A stretch of DNA of 64,000 nt from positions 10,404,373 through 10,468,372 of the forward strand of contig OX291548.1 of the NCBI GenBank assembly GCA_946406115.1, in the 5' to 3' direction. The stretch's first letter is position 1; each line of letters starts with the position of its first letter. Shown here one piece after another: positions 11,111 to 21,524 of the stretch. This DNA comes from Apoda limacodes. Taxonomy: Eukaryota > Arthropoda > Insecta > Lepidoptera > Limacodidae. Under the pieces are notes generated by a model. That model worked only from the letters and a program-made list of their open reading frames with translations, was not told the DNA's origin and ran no database searches. A program made the position numbers and the translations under genes.

Positions 11111-11374
11111 GTCTATCTTTAAGCGTAATTTGTGTAAGTAAATATGGTCAGAAAGTACTGTATTTTGCTTCTGTGTACTGATTCAAGTGTGAAAACACCT
11201 GACAAGCTGTATTTTTAGTGTTCCGCAACGGGTTGAAAGCCATGTCTTTTTATTTGTACATACCCAATAGCATCACCACCATCCCCTTCTTTCTCTCCCT
11301 GATCAGAAATAAGTGTAATAAAGATTATCTTATCAAATCAAAGTCACTGCTCAGTCATATGTCCCTAGCTACGT

Positions 11375-11660
11375 TGTTTTTAGGGTTCCGTACCACAAAA
11401 GGAAAAAAAGGAATCAAAATCACTTTGTTGTATATGTCTGTCTTTCAAGACCCTTTTTCTCAGGAACAAGTAAAGGTAGTTGAAATTAATGTCAAATACG
11501 AAGGCCAACGGTTCCTTGAAGTTGTAAAAAATTAAGCTGCAACCTTAAAAATATCCACTTTAGGCAGATTATCGGATTGATCTTTTTCAAAACCTGTTTC
11601 AATTTTTTTTTGTTCCAACTCACCACTTACTACTAGTTTACTAAGTAACTACTTGAAAAT
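11375..11660 (+). repeat. Dispersed lepidopteran repeat (GGGTTCCGTACC type), partial
   Basis: TTTTTAGGGTTCCGTACCAC, AAAATCACTTTGTTGTATAT and TTTCTCAGGAACAAGTAAAG occur in the same order as in the longer copy at 33640-34385. The open frame 11218-11535 lies largely across this repeat and is not a gene. Confidence 0.55.
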
Positions 11661-12840
11661 ATTGGTAAACTAGTTTTTGCCTGTGGTTTCACCCACCCTA
11701 AATCGTAGGATTCTAACAGCTGATGTCGATAGGAGGTAATTCCAATTAAATTGGTTATTCTCGTTGATTCCTGATATATTCACGACAAAAAAATAGCAGT
11801 TATTGTGATGAGGTTAATATTCATTATTAACAATGTAATTCACGCCAGATTATTGGAGACTGGAACTTGCAAGAGGTTCTCATCTTGGTGGCCCATAAAC
11901 GTTATTCTTCAATACAAATATTGCGTTCAACATTGGGAACCCAGTACTGGTTTGTCGGAAACGGAAAACCGAAAAACTCCAAATACGCTTGTTTTAGAAA
12001 ATCTGAAGTACTGAAAGGAAATTTTTGGAAGATATATTCCCCACGATGTTAGAAAATCTGTTTGGATCCTTCATGATGAAGACATAATAGAATTACCTAG
12101 ATTTAAAATGCGACTGAAGTAGACTAAAACTTACGTAAATTGACTCAATATAAACGTAGGAGCTATATCTGAAAATCTGGAACTGCTAGAATAAAAGTGA
12201 GCGAAGATTCCACGTCAGCAACCTCGAATTAGTAAAAAACGGATAAAATATAAAAAGTTCGATTTTCTTGTGCTTACGCACAGTCCAGTTATGTATTTAT
12301 TTTATGTACTGTGGAAATTAAATCACAAACAATCAAATAACAAATTTACTTAAATTTTATAACAAAAGTAATTATTAAAAATAAAATTTAAATCTTGCTT
12401 TACTATTTGTTGGGAATTCGTTTTCGCAAAGTTGATTAAAGTCCTTTCCCAAGTTTTGATAGCTAAATAGAATGTTTTCTTCTCTGTAAATAGGTAAATC
12501 TGTATCCCAATTGAAGTATAGCTAGGTATCGTCGAGCAAATTTAGATTACGCCGATTCGATGCTTGACCCACATTAACCTTATAAAGAAACCTTACTCTG
12601 AAATACAGAATCACAATTCATAAAATAATTAAAAATAAACATCCTTTGTTCTTATTTTGGTAAAAGAGGTAGTCTAAAGAAAAAATAAAAAAAATATATA
12701 ATAAATGTAATATCATCATAAGATCTTGAACATCACCTAGGGGTATATATACTACTCATCAAGACAATTCCAAGATGCCCAAACACGATAGGGTTATCTT
12801 GTTGCGTTAATTAATTCCTATGACTACCTACAGACCACCT
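11661..12840. other. Non-coding stretch with weak repeat traces
   Basis: CTAGTTTTTGCCTGTGGTTT at about 11670 recalls the dispersed-repeat start at 1212. Two short overlapping frames at 11805-12052 have no recognisable domain. Confidence 0.35.
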
Positions 12841-12844
12841 CCAT

Positions 12845-13070
12845 GGTACCAAATTAATGAATTGTCATCCATGTTACACAGGTGTTCCAAATTTCAACTC
12901 AATTAAACGCCGGGAGGTGTATCAAATTAGGCTTGCAAAAAAAAAATTGTAGATACTTAACATACAAATACAAATATAAATACAAACATATGAAGTAAAC
13001 AAAAGCTTGTAAAAACCTTTTTTGTAAAAAAAAACAACCGGCTTCAAAAAGATGCAGTAAAAATTAAATA
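12845..13070. repeat. Dispersed repeat with ACCGGCTTCAAAAA end
   Basis: CCAAATTTCAACTCAATTAA, a run of ATACAAATA repeats and CAACCGGCTTCAAAAAG at about 13036-13051. The terminal phrase is shared, in either orientation, with 19310-19475 and 53490-53640, and is common in Lepidoptera. Confidence 0.4.
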
Positions 13071-14100
13071 AATGCATGCAATGCAGTAAAATAAATTACT
13101 TATTTCCCAGGTAAAATAAAATAAAAGATTTTCGTGAGTTCGTAAATTTCAATTTATCATAATTTTTGTTCTGCTACCACTTTATTACAATTTTATAACA
13201 CCACTTTCTATATCTTCGTCTCAGATTATAATTTTCGGTAATTACCACGAAGTACCGAACTTTTGCTTTTTCTGTCGACGCACGGTCCCTAAATGTTATA
13301 CCCGATTTGTCGTCTGCCGCTTTCATGTATTTTCTTCTTGAAGTTATCAAATTATTCAATCACAATATAAATAATGATAAAAAAAAGTTACAGGAAACTT
13401 TTAAAAGCCGACCCGTAATAGGGTATAATTTCCTCTACGTATGTTTCAATCAATTTGCTCAAAATATAGTAATAACAAAACTTGTTACCTGAGACTAGAG
13501 TTTTGTGGTTTCACCCTAAAATCCAGTAATAGAATTTAATATAGGTACTCCTTTATAGTATCCGCTTCCTTTTAAATTTATTTCTTTTCTTCTTGTACCT
13601 TTTTAATATTCTCAAATCACGGCTTTTTAAATATGCACATAAGTCTTGCGTGAAATTTACTCTCCCAAAAACTGTCTTGACATTATTTTTTTAAAAATAT
13701 TTTTAAATAGTATGTACCGCCCTTCCCCCTCATGACTGCCTGCCGGCCTCGCACATCATAAATGCGCGCGCAGTACTTGATAATTATTTTGCTGCGACGT
13801 TATTTTAAAACTGCGATATCTCCTTAGATATTCAGTGAAATTGAATGATGTAAAGGGCAATTTGTTTTAAATTAAATACTTATGATGAATAACGTATTTA
13901 TTTGGATAAGGATTAATATCATGTTTATAAAAACACCTTCGCAAATAATGAATTATTTTAGAACCAACCTTAAAATATAGACATATGCTGTCGCGGACTT
14001 TTTTTTAGAACTTTTATAGGGGAATAATTCTGTCATACATGATTTTTGCGAAACTTTTACCGTTTACGCAGCGCACGCAGCGGAAGCTCTCAAAAGGATA
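13071..14100. other. Non-coding stretch
   Basis: Two small open frames on opposite strands (13174-13492) overlap and show no domain. No gene recognised. Confidence 0.35.
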
Positions 14101-14103
14101 AAA

Positions 14104-14430
14104 AAAACCGGATTTTGAAACATTTTTCATTAGTTCTCCGCTCCTATTTGTGTTAGCGTGATGATATATAACCTAGAGCATTCCTCGATAAATGGGCTAT
14201 CCAACACTGAAAGATTTTTTTAAATCCGATCAGTAGTTCCTGAGATTTGCGCGTTCAAACAAACAAGCTCTACAGCTTTATATATTAAGTATAGAAAAAA
14301 ACCTTGATTTTGAAACCTTTTTCATTAGTGCTCCGCTCCTATTTGTGTAAGCGTGATGAAAGTTCAGTAGTTCCTGAGATTAGCGCGTTCAAACAAACAA
14401 ACTCTTCAGCTTTATATATAAGTATAGATT
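14104..14430 (+). repeat. Two tandem copies of a lepidopteran repeat tail
   Basis: Copy one (14104-14295) and copy two (14301-14429) share TTTTGAAACATTTTTCATTA, CTCCGCTCCTATTTGTGT, CAGTAGTTCCTGAGATT, GCGCGTTCAAACAAACAA and CTTTATATATAAGTATAG. The second copy lacks the middle of the first. They abut the left end of the Polinton remnant. Confidence 0.65.
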
Positions 14431-14436
14431 ATATTT

Positions 14437-14856
14437 ATACTTAGAAGGTCTTACAAACAACGAAGCTTAAGTGGTCTCGTCTAAATAGTATCGACTCATT
14501 CTTTAAGGGGACCAATCAGAAGAAAAAGAAACTGAGCTCTACAATGGTGAGAACTTCAAAAGATGGTATCCCTGTTGTCACATACTTGTCTACCAATAAT
14601 GATGACGGGGCTCATGCTACACATATGTTGAAAATTGAGGTGTCCGACCTCATAAAAGTGAAAAAATGACTATGAACAAATGATTTGAATAAAATTATTT
14701 TTTGTTTTTTAACCACTAATTAAATACATAAACACACACATAAGAAAAAAAAGTTTTGTATTTTAAAAAGTTTTATAATCAAAAATGTTTTTTAACATAT
14801 CATATAATAAAATATATGATGTTGATTGATATTACATAGAGTGTGATTTTGGAAAT
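14437..14856. repeat. Left arm of Polinton inverted repeat
   Basis: Matches the reverse complement of 18389-18808. Besides the terminus it carries the 3' end of a gene read on the plus strand (VVTYLSTNNDDGAHATHM, stop near 14668) and, on the minus strand, the 3' end of the protease gene. Converging gene ends therefore lie inside the repeat. The left arm has a small insertion near 14818-14836 relative to the right. Confidence 0.7.
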
Positions 14857-15010
14857 TGGATCACTGTGGTAAGTGGTCTTAGTGTATCATTCACCAGGTC
14901 TGTAATGTTACTCCCTGGTATTTCCATATTATTGATACATATGTTCCATTGGTATCCCAATCTACCTTATTTATATTGGAAAAAATTGATTCTTTTTGTC
15001 ATTCACCTCG
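14857..15010 (-). pseudogene. Fragment of an unidentified Polinton-associated protein
   Basis: Read on the minus strand, the stretch beyond the inverted repeat is open for some 40 codons and contains LGYQWNICINNMEIPGSNIT followed by DLVNDTLRPLTTVIQF. The composition is protein-like and contrasts with the AT-rich surroundings. I think the phrase EIPGSNITDLVNDTLR belongs to a Polinton/Maverick accessory protein, but I cannot name it. It is cut on its 5' side by the LINE insertion or by decay. Confidence 0.35.
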
Positions 15011-15117
15011 TTTTATATAAGTCTTAGGAATCAATTTTAAGAGTCAGTATCATTTTTAGATTTTATGTTTGATACCTGCTCATTGTCAAGAACTGTTTTT
15101 CTACTGCTACTGATCAG

Positions 15118-16692
15118 TATCTTTATAATTAGGTAAACTTTCTGTTTTGGTTATAATTGGCTGTATTAATGAGCTACTTAGTAGTAAACAGTTTGGCTTT
15201 ATGAAAGGCCGTTCCACAACTGATGCAGGAGTGGCACTATTAAAAAATATATATAACGCCTGGGAGGATTCGCATGACGCCCTTGGAGTGTTTTGTGATT
15301 TATCTAAGGCATTTGACTGTGTTCAACATGAAAATCTCATCAGGAAGCTACATCACTATGGTATTAGAGGCAAAGCTCTCGACCTTTTGACATCCTATAT
15401 GAGTAGGAGAGTACAGAAAATAGATGTCAACGGTGAAAGATCTCCGGGATCAGCAGTCACTATAGGAGTCCCTCAGGGCTCAATTTTAGGTCCTTTTCTA
15501 TTTCTTATTTACATTAACGATCTCCCATATAATGTAAAAAACCATGACATTGTCTTATTTGCTGATGACACCTCTTTGCTTTTTAAAGTTAAGAGACGAC
15601 AGACATGTTATAATGAATTAAATGATGCCCTTTCTAAAATTGTAAATTGGTTTAACGCTAATAATTTGTTACTTAATGAAAAAAAAAACCAAATGTGTTA
15701 AATTTACATTACCAAATGTTAGTCAGAGACAGACATGTATTTATATTAATGGCGAGCAATTAGGACTTTTTAATTCAACAGTCTTTCTTGGCATAACGCT
15801 GGACTCCAAACTTCAATGGGGTCCTCATATTCATAACCTAGCCAAAAAAATTAGCTCTGCTGTGTATGCGATCAAGAAAATAAGACAATTGACCGATGTC
15901 GACACTGCAAAAATAGTATATTTTAGCTATTTCCATAGTTTAATGACATATGGTATCCTATTGTGGGGTAGCGCTGCTGATGTAAATACAATATTTTTGT
16001 TACAAAAAAGGGCAATTCGTGCTATTTATAAATTAGGATCTAGGATATCTCTGAGGGATAGGTTTAGGGAAGTAAAAATTTTAACTTTAGTGTCGCAGTA
16101 CATATATGAAAATCTTTTATATGTACATAAAAATATCAATAGTTTCAGCAAGAAAAGTGACGTTCACAAAGTAAATACTAGAAGTAAAAATAAGCTGTTG
16201 GTGCATGATACACGTCTACACAAAATAAGTAACTCTTTTATGGGGCAATGTATACACTTTTACAACAAAGTTCCCAATAAAATTCAAAATCTATCAATAA
16301 GTAAATTTAAATCTTTTATCAAGCAGGTACTTTGTAAAAAGGCATATTACAATATTTCAGACTATGTAAATGATAAAAATCCTTGGGACTTATGATGCTC
16401 AATTACAGGATGCATAGGTAAACCAAATTAAAATAGAAATAACATAAAATTGTACGACTAAAAATCTTTTATTTAAAACATTAATTGTATTTTAGTTTAT
16501 TTAAGTGTTTTTAAAAGAGTAACTATCGAGTTTCTTGCCGGATTCTTCTCGGTAGAAATCAACAACATTGTGAACCGGCGGGAAGGTGGGAGGGTTCAAA
16601 AAATAATATTTTATAACTTTGACGATTCAAAAGTGATTGTAAAATCCTTATTTGAATAAACCATTTTGACTTTTGACTTTTTTTTGACTTTT
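15118..16692 (+). mobile_element. LINE (family B), 5'-truncated, RT plus 3' end, inside the Polinton
   Basis: The RT domain runs from 15165 (QFGFMKGRSTTDAGVALLKN) through FCDLSKAFDCV, IGVPQGSILGPFLFLIYIND and the catalytic LFADDTSLL at about 15559-15585. After an A-run at about 15680-15688 the frame slips by one base and continues to 16395 (YGILLWGSAADVNTIFLLQK, QCIHFYNKVPNKIQ, end NPWDL). The 3' UTR ends in TTTTGACT repeats at about 16665-16692. ORF1, the endonuclease and the first RT blocks are absent. One A-run frameshift is the only break in the remaining RT, so this copy is younger than 6772-7930. Confidence 0.85.
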
Positions 16693-16699
16693 GGTATTT

Positions 16700-16925
16700 G
16701 ATATAGTCGTCGTTCCACTTCATTGAAATGTAAATATCTTTGTAAGGTTTGTAATTATATAATCCATTTTTCTCTATCTACATTACTATTTTAAATAACT
16801 TTCATTTCAATACCTAAACGAAATAAAATATTTAAAGCGTTTTGTGTTTCATTTTTAATTTTTTCTATCAAATTAGTTTCCATTAGAATCATTTTTTAGC
16901 ATTATCCATTTTTGCTTTATTTTCC
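16700..16925 (-). pseudogene. Decayed Polinton coding segment
   Basis: On the minus strand, downstream of the small basic gene, short protein-like pieces appear in shifting frames: TNLIEKIKNETQNALNILFR followed by LGIEMKVI, then YNYKPYKDIYISMKWNDD. They are broken by frameshifts and stops. Position and orientation suit the next Polinton gene in the cluster; its identity is unknown. Confidence 0.35.
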
Positions 16926-16927
16926 TG

Positions 16928-17255
16928 TTATGGTTTTAAAATTGAACTGACTAAGGCACTTAGACCAGATCCAAAAATAAAAGGTGAAAAGGCACCACCC
17001 CTTTGAAAAATTACGATTTTTCTAAGGAGGTTTCTTCCTTTACAAACCAACTTTCTCAACATTTTTGTATATTTTTAATTTGTTTTTATCGTTTTCCTTG
17101 ACGGGTAATTTACCCTGTAATACCATATAAATATACTCACAAATATAATTTATTTCTTCTCTATTACAAGATTTAAGTAAAGCTTTTCTATGTCTTGGTT
17201 TCAATACATGCAACGATTTTAAAAGTTCTTGATGTGTAGTCACTCTTGAATGCAT
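16928..17255 (-). pseudogene. Small basic Polinton protein with hydrophobic C-terminus (frameshifted)
   Basis: The first part (17255-17040) is lysine-rich: a region with LLKSLHVLKPRHRKALLKSC, then a short helical stretch and KENDKNKLKIYKNVEKVGL. One frameshift near 17035 leads into RGGAFSPFIFGSGLSALVSS and a stop at 16928-16930. A basic head followed by a glycine/hydrophobic tail matches a short protein commonly encoded beside the packaging ATPase in metazoan Polintons, from memory of such clusters; its function is not established to my knowledge. The ATPase lies 0.3 kb upstream on the same strand. Confidence 0.5.
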
Positions 17256-17289
17256 TATTTATGAATGATTGGAATTTCATTATGTTTAC

Positions 17290-17913
17290 TGTATTTAAAT
17301 CCTTTTTTAGATGCAATGCAATGCAATTCTGGTCAGAAGGAAATATTCTCGTTTTGAATCAACACATATCAATTGTGTCTTGTTTTAAATCTATCATGAG
17401 GTAGCCATGAGGTTCACTAGTAGCATCTATGTAGGCATCTTCCATAAATTAGATGTTTTCAGGTAAGACTTGACAGCCTGAGGTAACAAATTTGTGTTTT
17501 ATCTCGTGGATTTTTAAAGTAGACCATATAACTAGAATTTAAAGAAATATCTCTCTGTCCTTTACTTGATGGAATACATTTTGTATAATATAGAAAACAC
17601 TAATGTTCCTATGATGTCTATCCTTTGTAAATATGTCAACAACACGACCATCAGACCCTCGCATGAGGTCGTCGATTATTATTAGTTGTGGTTGTTCTCC
17701 ATCAAACATACTGAGGTCAGGAATACCTTGGTAATAATTAACATTGTTCAAGTTATATAACGGTTGCATTTCATCATAACACAACATAATATTAGAAAAA
17801 TGTTGATTGAAAATCTCATTAGCATATTTCACCAAGTTTTTATCAAAAACTGATTTACCACATCCACTAGGGCCAGCTTCAATGACCGTAAAGGGATGAT
17901 AAAAATGAATCAT
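17290..17913 (-). pseudogene. Polinton packaging ATPase (FtsK/HerA type), frameshifted
   Basis: The intact N-terminal 124 codons (17913-17539) contain the P-loop GPSGCGKS (residues 14-21) and a Walker B segment LIIIDDLM (about residue 77). These are arranged as in the DNA-packaging ATPases of Polintons and related large DNA viruses, which load genomes into capsids. After a stop at 17539 the C-terminal part survives out of frame near 17320-17450 (EDAYIDATSEPHGYLMIDLK). At least one frameshift and an in-frame TGA make it a pseudogene. Its start codon lies only a few bases from the divergent protease gene. Confidence 0.72.
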
Positions 17914-17921
17914 AATTATTA

Positions 17922-18464
17922 TTGATGTGTGTTCTCTTTGAAATTGTTAAAATTCTTACGGAGAAAAGTAAAAAAAAAACAAACACTTATATGTTAATAA
18001 CAATCATTAGCTTACTTAGTAATAGTTTTTACATATGTTTAAAGATAATTTCTCCGAAAATTAAACTAGATGTATTTCCTGGGAATAGATTACCAGTACT
18101 CATGCACCTACCGGCTTACCTCATTAGTAATTTAGATGTTGACAGTCAACCTGGATCGCATTGGGTGGGAATACATATTGATAAAAATGGATAAGGTGAA
18201 TACTTTGATTCTTATGGTCGTAAACCTAGTAGAAACCATCTATATTTCTTAAATAAGAATACTAAGATATGGAGTTACAATGATAAAAAAGTTCAAAAGG
18301 ACTTTACAACTGTTTGTGGGGAATATTGTCTGGTTTATTTGTATTTTAAGTTTCATGGTAAATCAATGATTGATTTTGTAAATCACTTTAGTAATAACAC
18401 TCTATATAATGATATTTTATTATATGATATGTTTAAAAACATTTTTGATAATAAAACTTTTTGA
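17922..18464 (+). pseudogene. Polinton adenain-like cysteine protease with one premature stop
   Basis: A single reading frame runs from 17922 to the TGA at 18462-18464, interrupted by one TAA at 18192-18194. Catalytic features remain: histidine in GSHWVGIHID (codon at 18159-18161), the acidic residue in GEYFDSYG and cysteine in TTVCGEYCLVY (codon at 18315-18317). This His-Asp/Glu-Cys order is that of the Ulp1/adenain (C48/C5-like) proteases that Polintons use for capsid maturation. The frame start is uncertain because no N-terminal reference is available. The 3' end lies inside the inverted repeat, so a second copy of its C-terminus sits at about 14770-14850. Confidence 0.72.
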
Positions 18465-18808
18465 AATAAAAAACGTTCTTATCTGTGTGTTTATGTATTA
18501 AATTAGTGGTTAAAAAATAAAAAATAATTTAATTCAAATCATTTATCCATAGTACTTTTTTCAATTTTATGAGGTCGTACACCTAAATTTTAAACATATG
18601 TGTAGCATGAGCCCCGTCATCATTATTGGTAGACAAGTATGTGACAACAGGAATATTATCTTTTGAAGTTCTCACCACTGTAGAGTTGAGTTTCTTTTTC
18701 TTCTGATTGGTACCCTCAAAGATGGGTCGATACTATTTCGATGAGACCGCTTAAGCTTTGTTGATTATAAGACCTTCTAAGTACAAATATAATTACTAAT
18801 CAGAAAAA
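18389..18808. repeat. Right arm of Polinton inverted repeat
   Basis: Inverted copy of 14437-14856. It includes the protease C-terminus (plus) and the C-terminus of an unidentified gene on the minus strand (about 18740-18570, containing TSKDNIPVVTYLSTNNDDGA). Confidence 0.7.
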
Positions 18809-18914
18809 CTTTATTATGAACGGGAAAAACACGTTAGACCCATTACGATAATGATTTAATTTCATAACAAAACTAGTAACAAGTTTACACAGAATCCACT
18901 GTAACGCCACGCGG

Positions 18915-19185
18915 TAGTTTTGGTCAAGCGTGAGTCGACACACCCCTAAAATGAGATACACCTGGGGGACAAGTTTTTATGAATCGACTCTCCCTAGGGC
19001 CCCGAATTTTGTATTTTCGTCAAGTGTGAATCGCCACGCCCCTCAGGCTTCAGGGGTAGTTTTCGTCAAGTGTGAGTCGCCGCCGCTTAGGTGTCAGGGG
19101 GTAGTTTTTGCGTCAAGTGTGAGTTGCCACGCCCCTCAGGCGTCAGGGGTAGTTTTAGAGAGTGGTCAAGCGCGAGTTCGTTCGG
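18915..19185 (+). repeat. Degenerate tandem repeat, about 55-60 bp unit, 4-5 copies
   Basis: The unit GTCAAGTGTGAGTCGCCACG, CCCCTCAGGCGTCAGGGG, TAGTTTT recurs at about 18923, 19020, 19064, 19112 and, partially, 19166. The open frame across it (18930-19229) is a by-product of the repeat. Such arrays can be unstable in length. Confidence 0.65.
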
Positions 19186-19309
19186 CTAAAATTTTTGTGA
19201 GCTTTTTTACCCATAGATATAGGATGTAATATAGCGTAATGTAGATATAGCGTAAAAATTCTAGGTGTGTGGTTTCACCAGTTCCAAATTAACATAAATT
19301 TTTTCCTCC

Positions 19310-19490
19310 AAAAGTTATAGTTTTAAATCCAGTTCATCGATATGAGACCACCTAAGGAGCATACTATTTCGAATAAAAAAATAATTTTTGAAATCGGTTC
19401 ACAATTGACGGAGAAATCGAAAAAAATATATCCTTCGAACAACGAACCTCCCCCTTTTTTAAGTCGGTTAAAAATAGACGCGACAGTGTG
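19310..19490 (+). repeat. Dispersed repeat ending in AAGTCGGTTAAAA
   Basis: AAATCGGTTCACAATTGACG, GAACCTCCCCCTTTTTTAAG and TCGGTTAAAAATAG. This is the same family as 12845-13070 and 53490-53640. Confidence 0.45.
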
Positions 19491-21085
19491 GTTTATCACT
19501 TAATTTCCACGGCGAAAGCTTAAGTTGTAGCATGCCCACCCAGTTTAAGCAACTTGTCTCAAAATGAACTTACAATATACCGTTTAGCATCATTATACGC
19601 GCAGCCTTTCTGCTGATATATTTTTTAAGGGGGAGTAAGCAACCCCTCTTCCCCCTCTGCAGGGAGTACCATTGAGGCAACACTTCTTAAAACAAACCTA
19701 AGGGTGTGTACTGACTATGTGTAAATTTTCGTTTTAGCAAAATAAAATTGAGGGTTGTGTTCGGTCACTAATCCCTACACTGTGTGTTGGGTTGTGTTGA
19801 AATTCGGTGCGGCACGCGTAAGAATTGTTCGATGTGAAACTTCTCGAAATTTGCGGCCAGCCTTAGATAGCACACTTCGGGCACATAGCAGCACATTTTT
19901 TATTTTAAATCTTTAAACACATTAAACCAATAAACCTTACTTGTAAAAGTGATAGTTACAAAACAAATTTAAACATATTTCCCTATACAAAATATATAGT
20001 ATAAAGTTACCCAACACATAGCAAATTTTATTATTATTGACATATTGATGCATTCAATATTAATTTTGCTAATAAGATCTGAACGATAATGTAATCGTTT
20101 CATTTAAATTACTTCGAAATGTACAAAAACCAAAATAGGCTGTTATTATTAAAGCTTTTTGAAAGTCGACATATACTTACTTACCATTTAAATTACCTTT
20201 TTCTATTATTAACGTCTAATAAGGGTTTAAATTGAGTGTGAATGCTCTCCTAGTTTGTGGCTAAAGTGGTAAAAAATCCTTAATCTATTCCAGAATTATC
20301 TGTGCGGACAGAATTATCAGCACCTAATACCCGTTTAGTTAAAAAATCACTTCTTTAAATTGTCGTTTTTCTAATAATTACTTACTGCATTAATGTAAAA
20401 TGTAGGTAATATTGTCACATTGTTCGGTGGTTAAATATCTATCGTCGTTTTAATATACCTAATAGAATTTAACTGAGGATTAATGTTGAGATCCGGTGTT
20501 AAAAGAGAGGATGTAGATATCACATCTACTAACGGTTTATCGGTCAATTTCGATATTCTGTCATATATTTTTCTCTTCCGGTGATATACGACCGTCAATA
20601 TATCTTCCAATAGATGTGTGCCAACCCTTCAACGGCCATAATGAAGGGACCCAAGCTACGCAGATACAATCGAAGATTATATCCCCCTTTTACTGGGGAA
20701 TGATCGGACTGTCTAAACGTATAATTAGCAAATCCTATTATATCTAACTAATGCAACACCTTTACGTAATACATATTTTTACAGTAAACTAGGAAATTAT
20801 ATTAGTTTACTTAAAGCAGTGTGTTTAATAACATGTTAACGTTTGATTTTCTTGCTTTGTCGGTGTCATCAGTTTCTGTATTATCTTTTTACTACCCAGT
20901 TGTTTCAGCTTTTACTTGACAATTTCCTTTTATTTTACGACGAAAGACTACATTGATTGTTTAGTTATTTCCAGCATGATATCACGAATGTTACAATATT
21001 GTGTGAGTATTGTAACATAAAGGCCGACAAAGGCATAATCCTCTCTATTGCTTATTGTGGTTATTAAAGTTTACTATTCCTTAGT
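19491..21085. other. Non-coding upstream region of peritrophin gene A
   Basis: No ORF or known repeat recognised. It contains A/T-rich stretches and one moderately GC-rich segment near 20500-20720 with no coding signal. Distal regulatory elements of gene A could lie here, but I see nothing that proves it. Confidence 0.35.
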
Positions 21086-21089
21086 CACT

Positions 21090-21147
21090 TAGGTATATAA
21101 AGTAGAATTTCCCAATTCCTCTTCAGAAGCTGCTGCAACTAGACAAA
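21090..21147 (+). promoter_or_regulatory. TATA/initiator core promoter of gene A
   Basis: TATATAAAG at 21094-21102 is followed about 29 bp later by CTTCAGAAG (21121-21129), an initiator-like TCAG. A 5' UTR of about 25 nt leads to ATGG in a good context (GACAAAATGG). This spacing is typical of insect TATA promoters of tissue-specific genes. Confidence 0.62.
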
Positions 21148-21180
21148 ATGGAGGCTCGGCCGGCGTTGGCTGTCGTTGCT
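21148..21180 (+). CDS. Peritrophin-like gene A, coding exon 1 (signal peptide start)
   Basis: Eleven codons, MEARPALAVVA, end exactly at a strong donor, GTAAGT at 21181. The phase is 0. Three things support a first exon: the TATA/initiator promoter upstream, the start context, and the hydrophobic peptide, which needs a continuation. The second exons at 34649 and 40120 both begin in phase 0 directly after an acceptor AG and supply the rest of a signal peptide (MLLFAWQAHA and MLVVAWQASA). Gene B has a closer exon 1 of its own at 37853, so this exon is assigned to gene A at 34649. The implied intron is about 13.5 kb and is filled with transposons. An alternative is that it serves an exon lost from, or outside, this window. 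Confidence 0.55.
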
Positions 21181-21500
21181 GTAAGTTTTAATAACATTAA
21201 ATATTAATTTGTACAGGTACGTTTTATTTTAAATAGCTCGGAACATATGAATAAACTGCATTGTTCTAGAATTTCTTTTGCAATAACTGCATTTGAAATC
21301 TTCATTGTCTTTGTTTTAACATAAGTACACATTACAGTGATTTAATCTTAAATTAGCTTTATGTTGCATACTGCATACCATTATTCATTGAGATTCTCAG
21401 GAATGTTGATTGCCATTTATATTTAGGGTTGGTGACATGTTACATAAATTGCACCTCACGTCAGTACAATTACGTTCAAATCTCGAATTGCTTAAAAAAA
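21181..21500 (+). other. Start of the long intron of gene A
   Basis: AT-rich intronic DNA. A short open frame (21410-21634) overlaps LINE tail sequence and is not a gene. Confidence 0.4.
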
Positions 21501-21524
21501 TGCTTAATTTCTTAAAAATAGGAT

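Larger units (their letters stand above)
14437..18808. mobile_element. Degraded Polinton/Maverick flanked by long inverted repeats
   Basis: The outer ends read AGATTATATTTATACTTAGA on the left and, reverse-complemented, AGTAATTATATTTGTACTTA on the right. Each is followed by about 400 bp of matching inverted sequence. Inside lie three hallmark Polinton genes in damaged form: a packaging ATPase (minus), an adenain-like cysteine protease (plus) and a small basic protein with a hydrophobic C-terminus (minus). The AG terminus fits Polintons, but no 6-bp target duplication is visible. At about 4.4 kb, including a LINE insertion of about 1.6 kb, it is far shorter than the usual 15-20 kb. No DNA polymerase B, integrase or capsid genes are seen. 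Confidence 0.75.

Noticed and set aside
14437..18808. Live virus-like Polinton
   Set aside because: ATPase and protease are interrupted, major genes are absent and a LINE splits the element.
18930..19229. 99-codon open frame
   Set aside because: Generated by the tandem repeat; no protein features.
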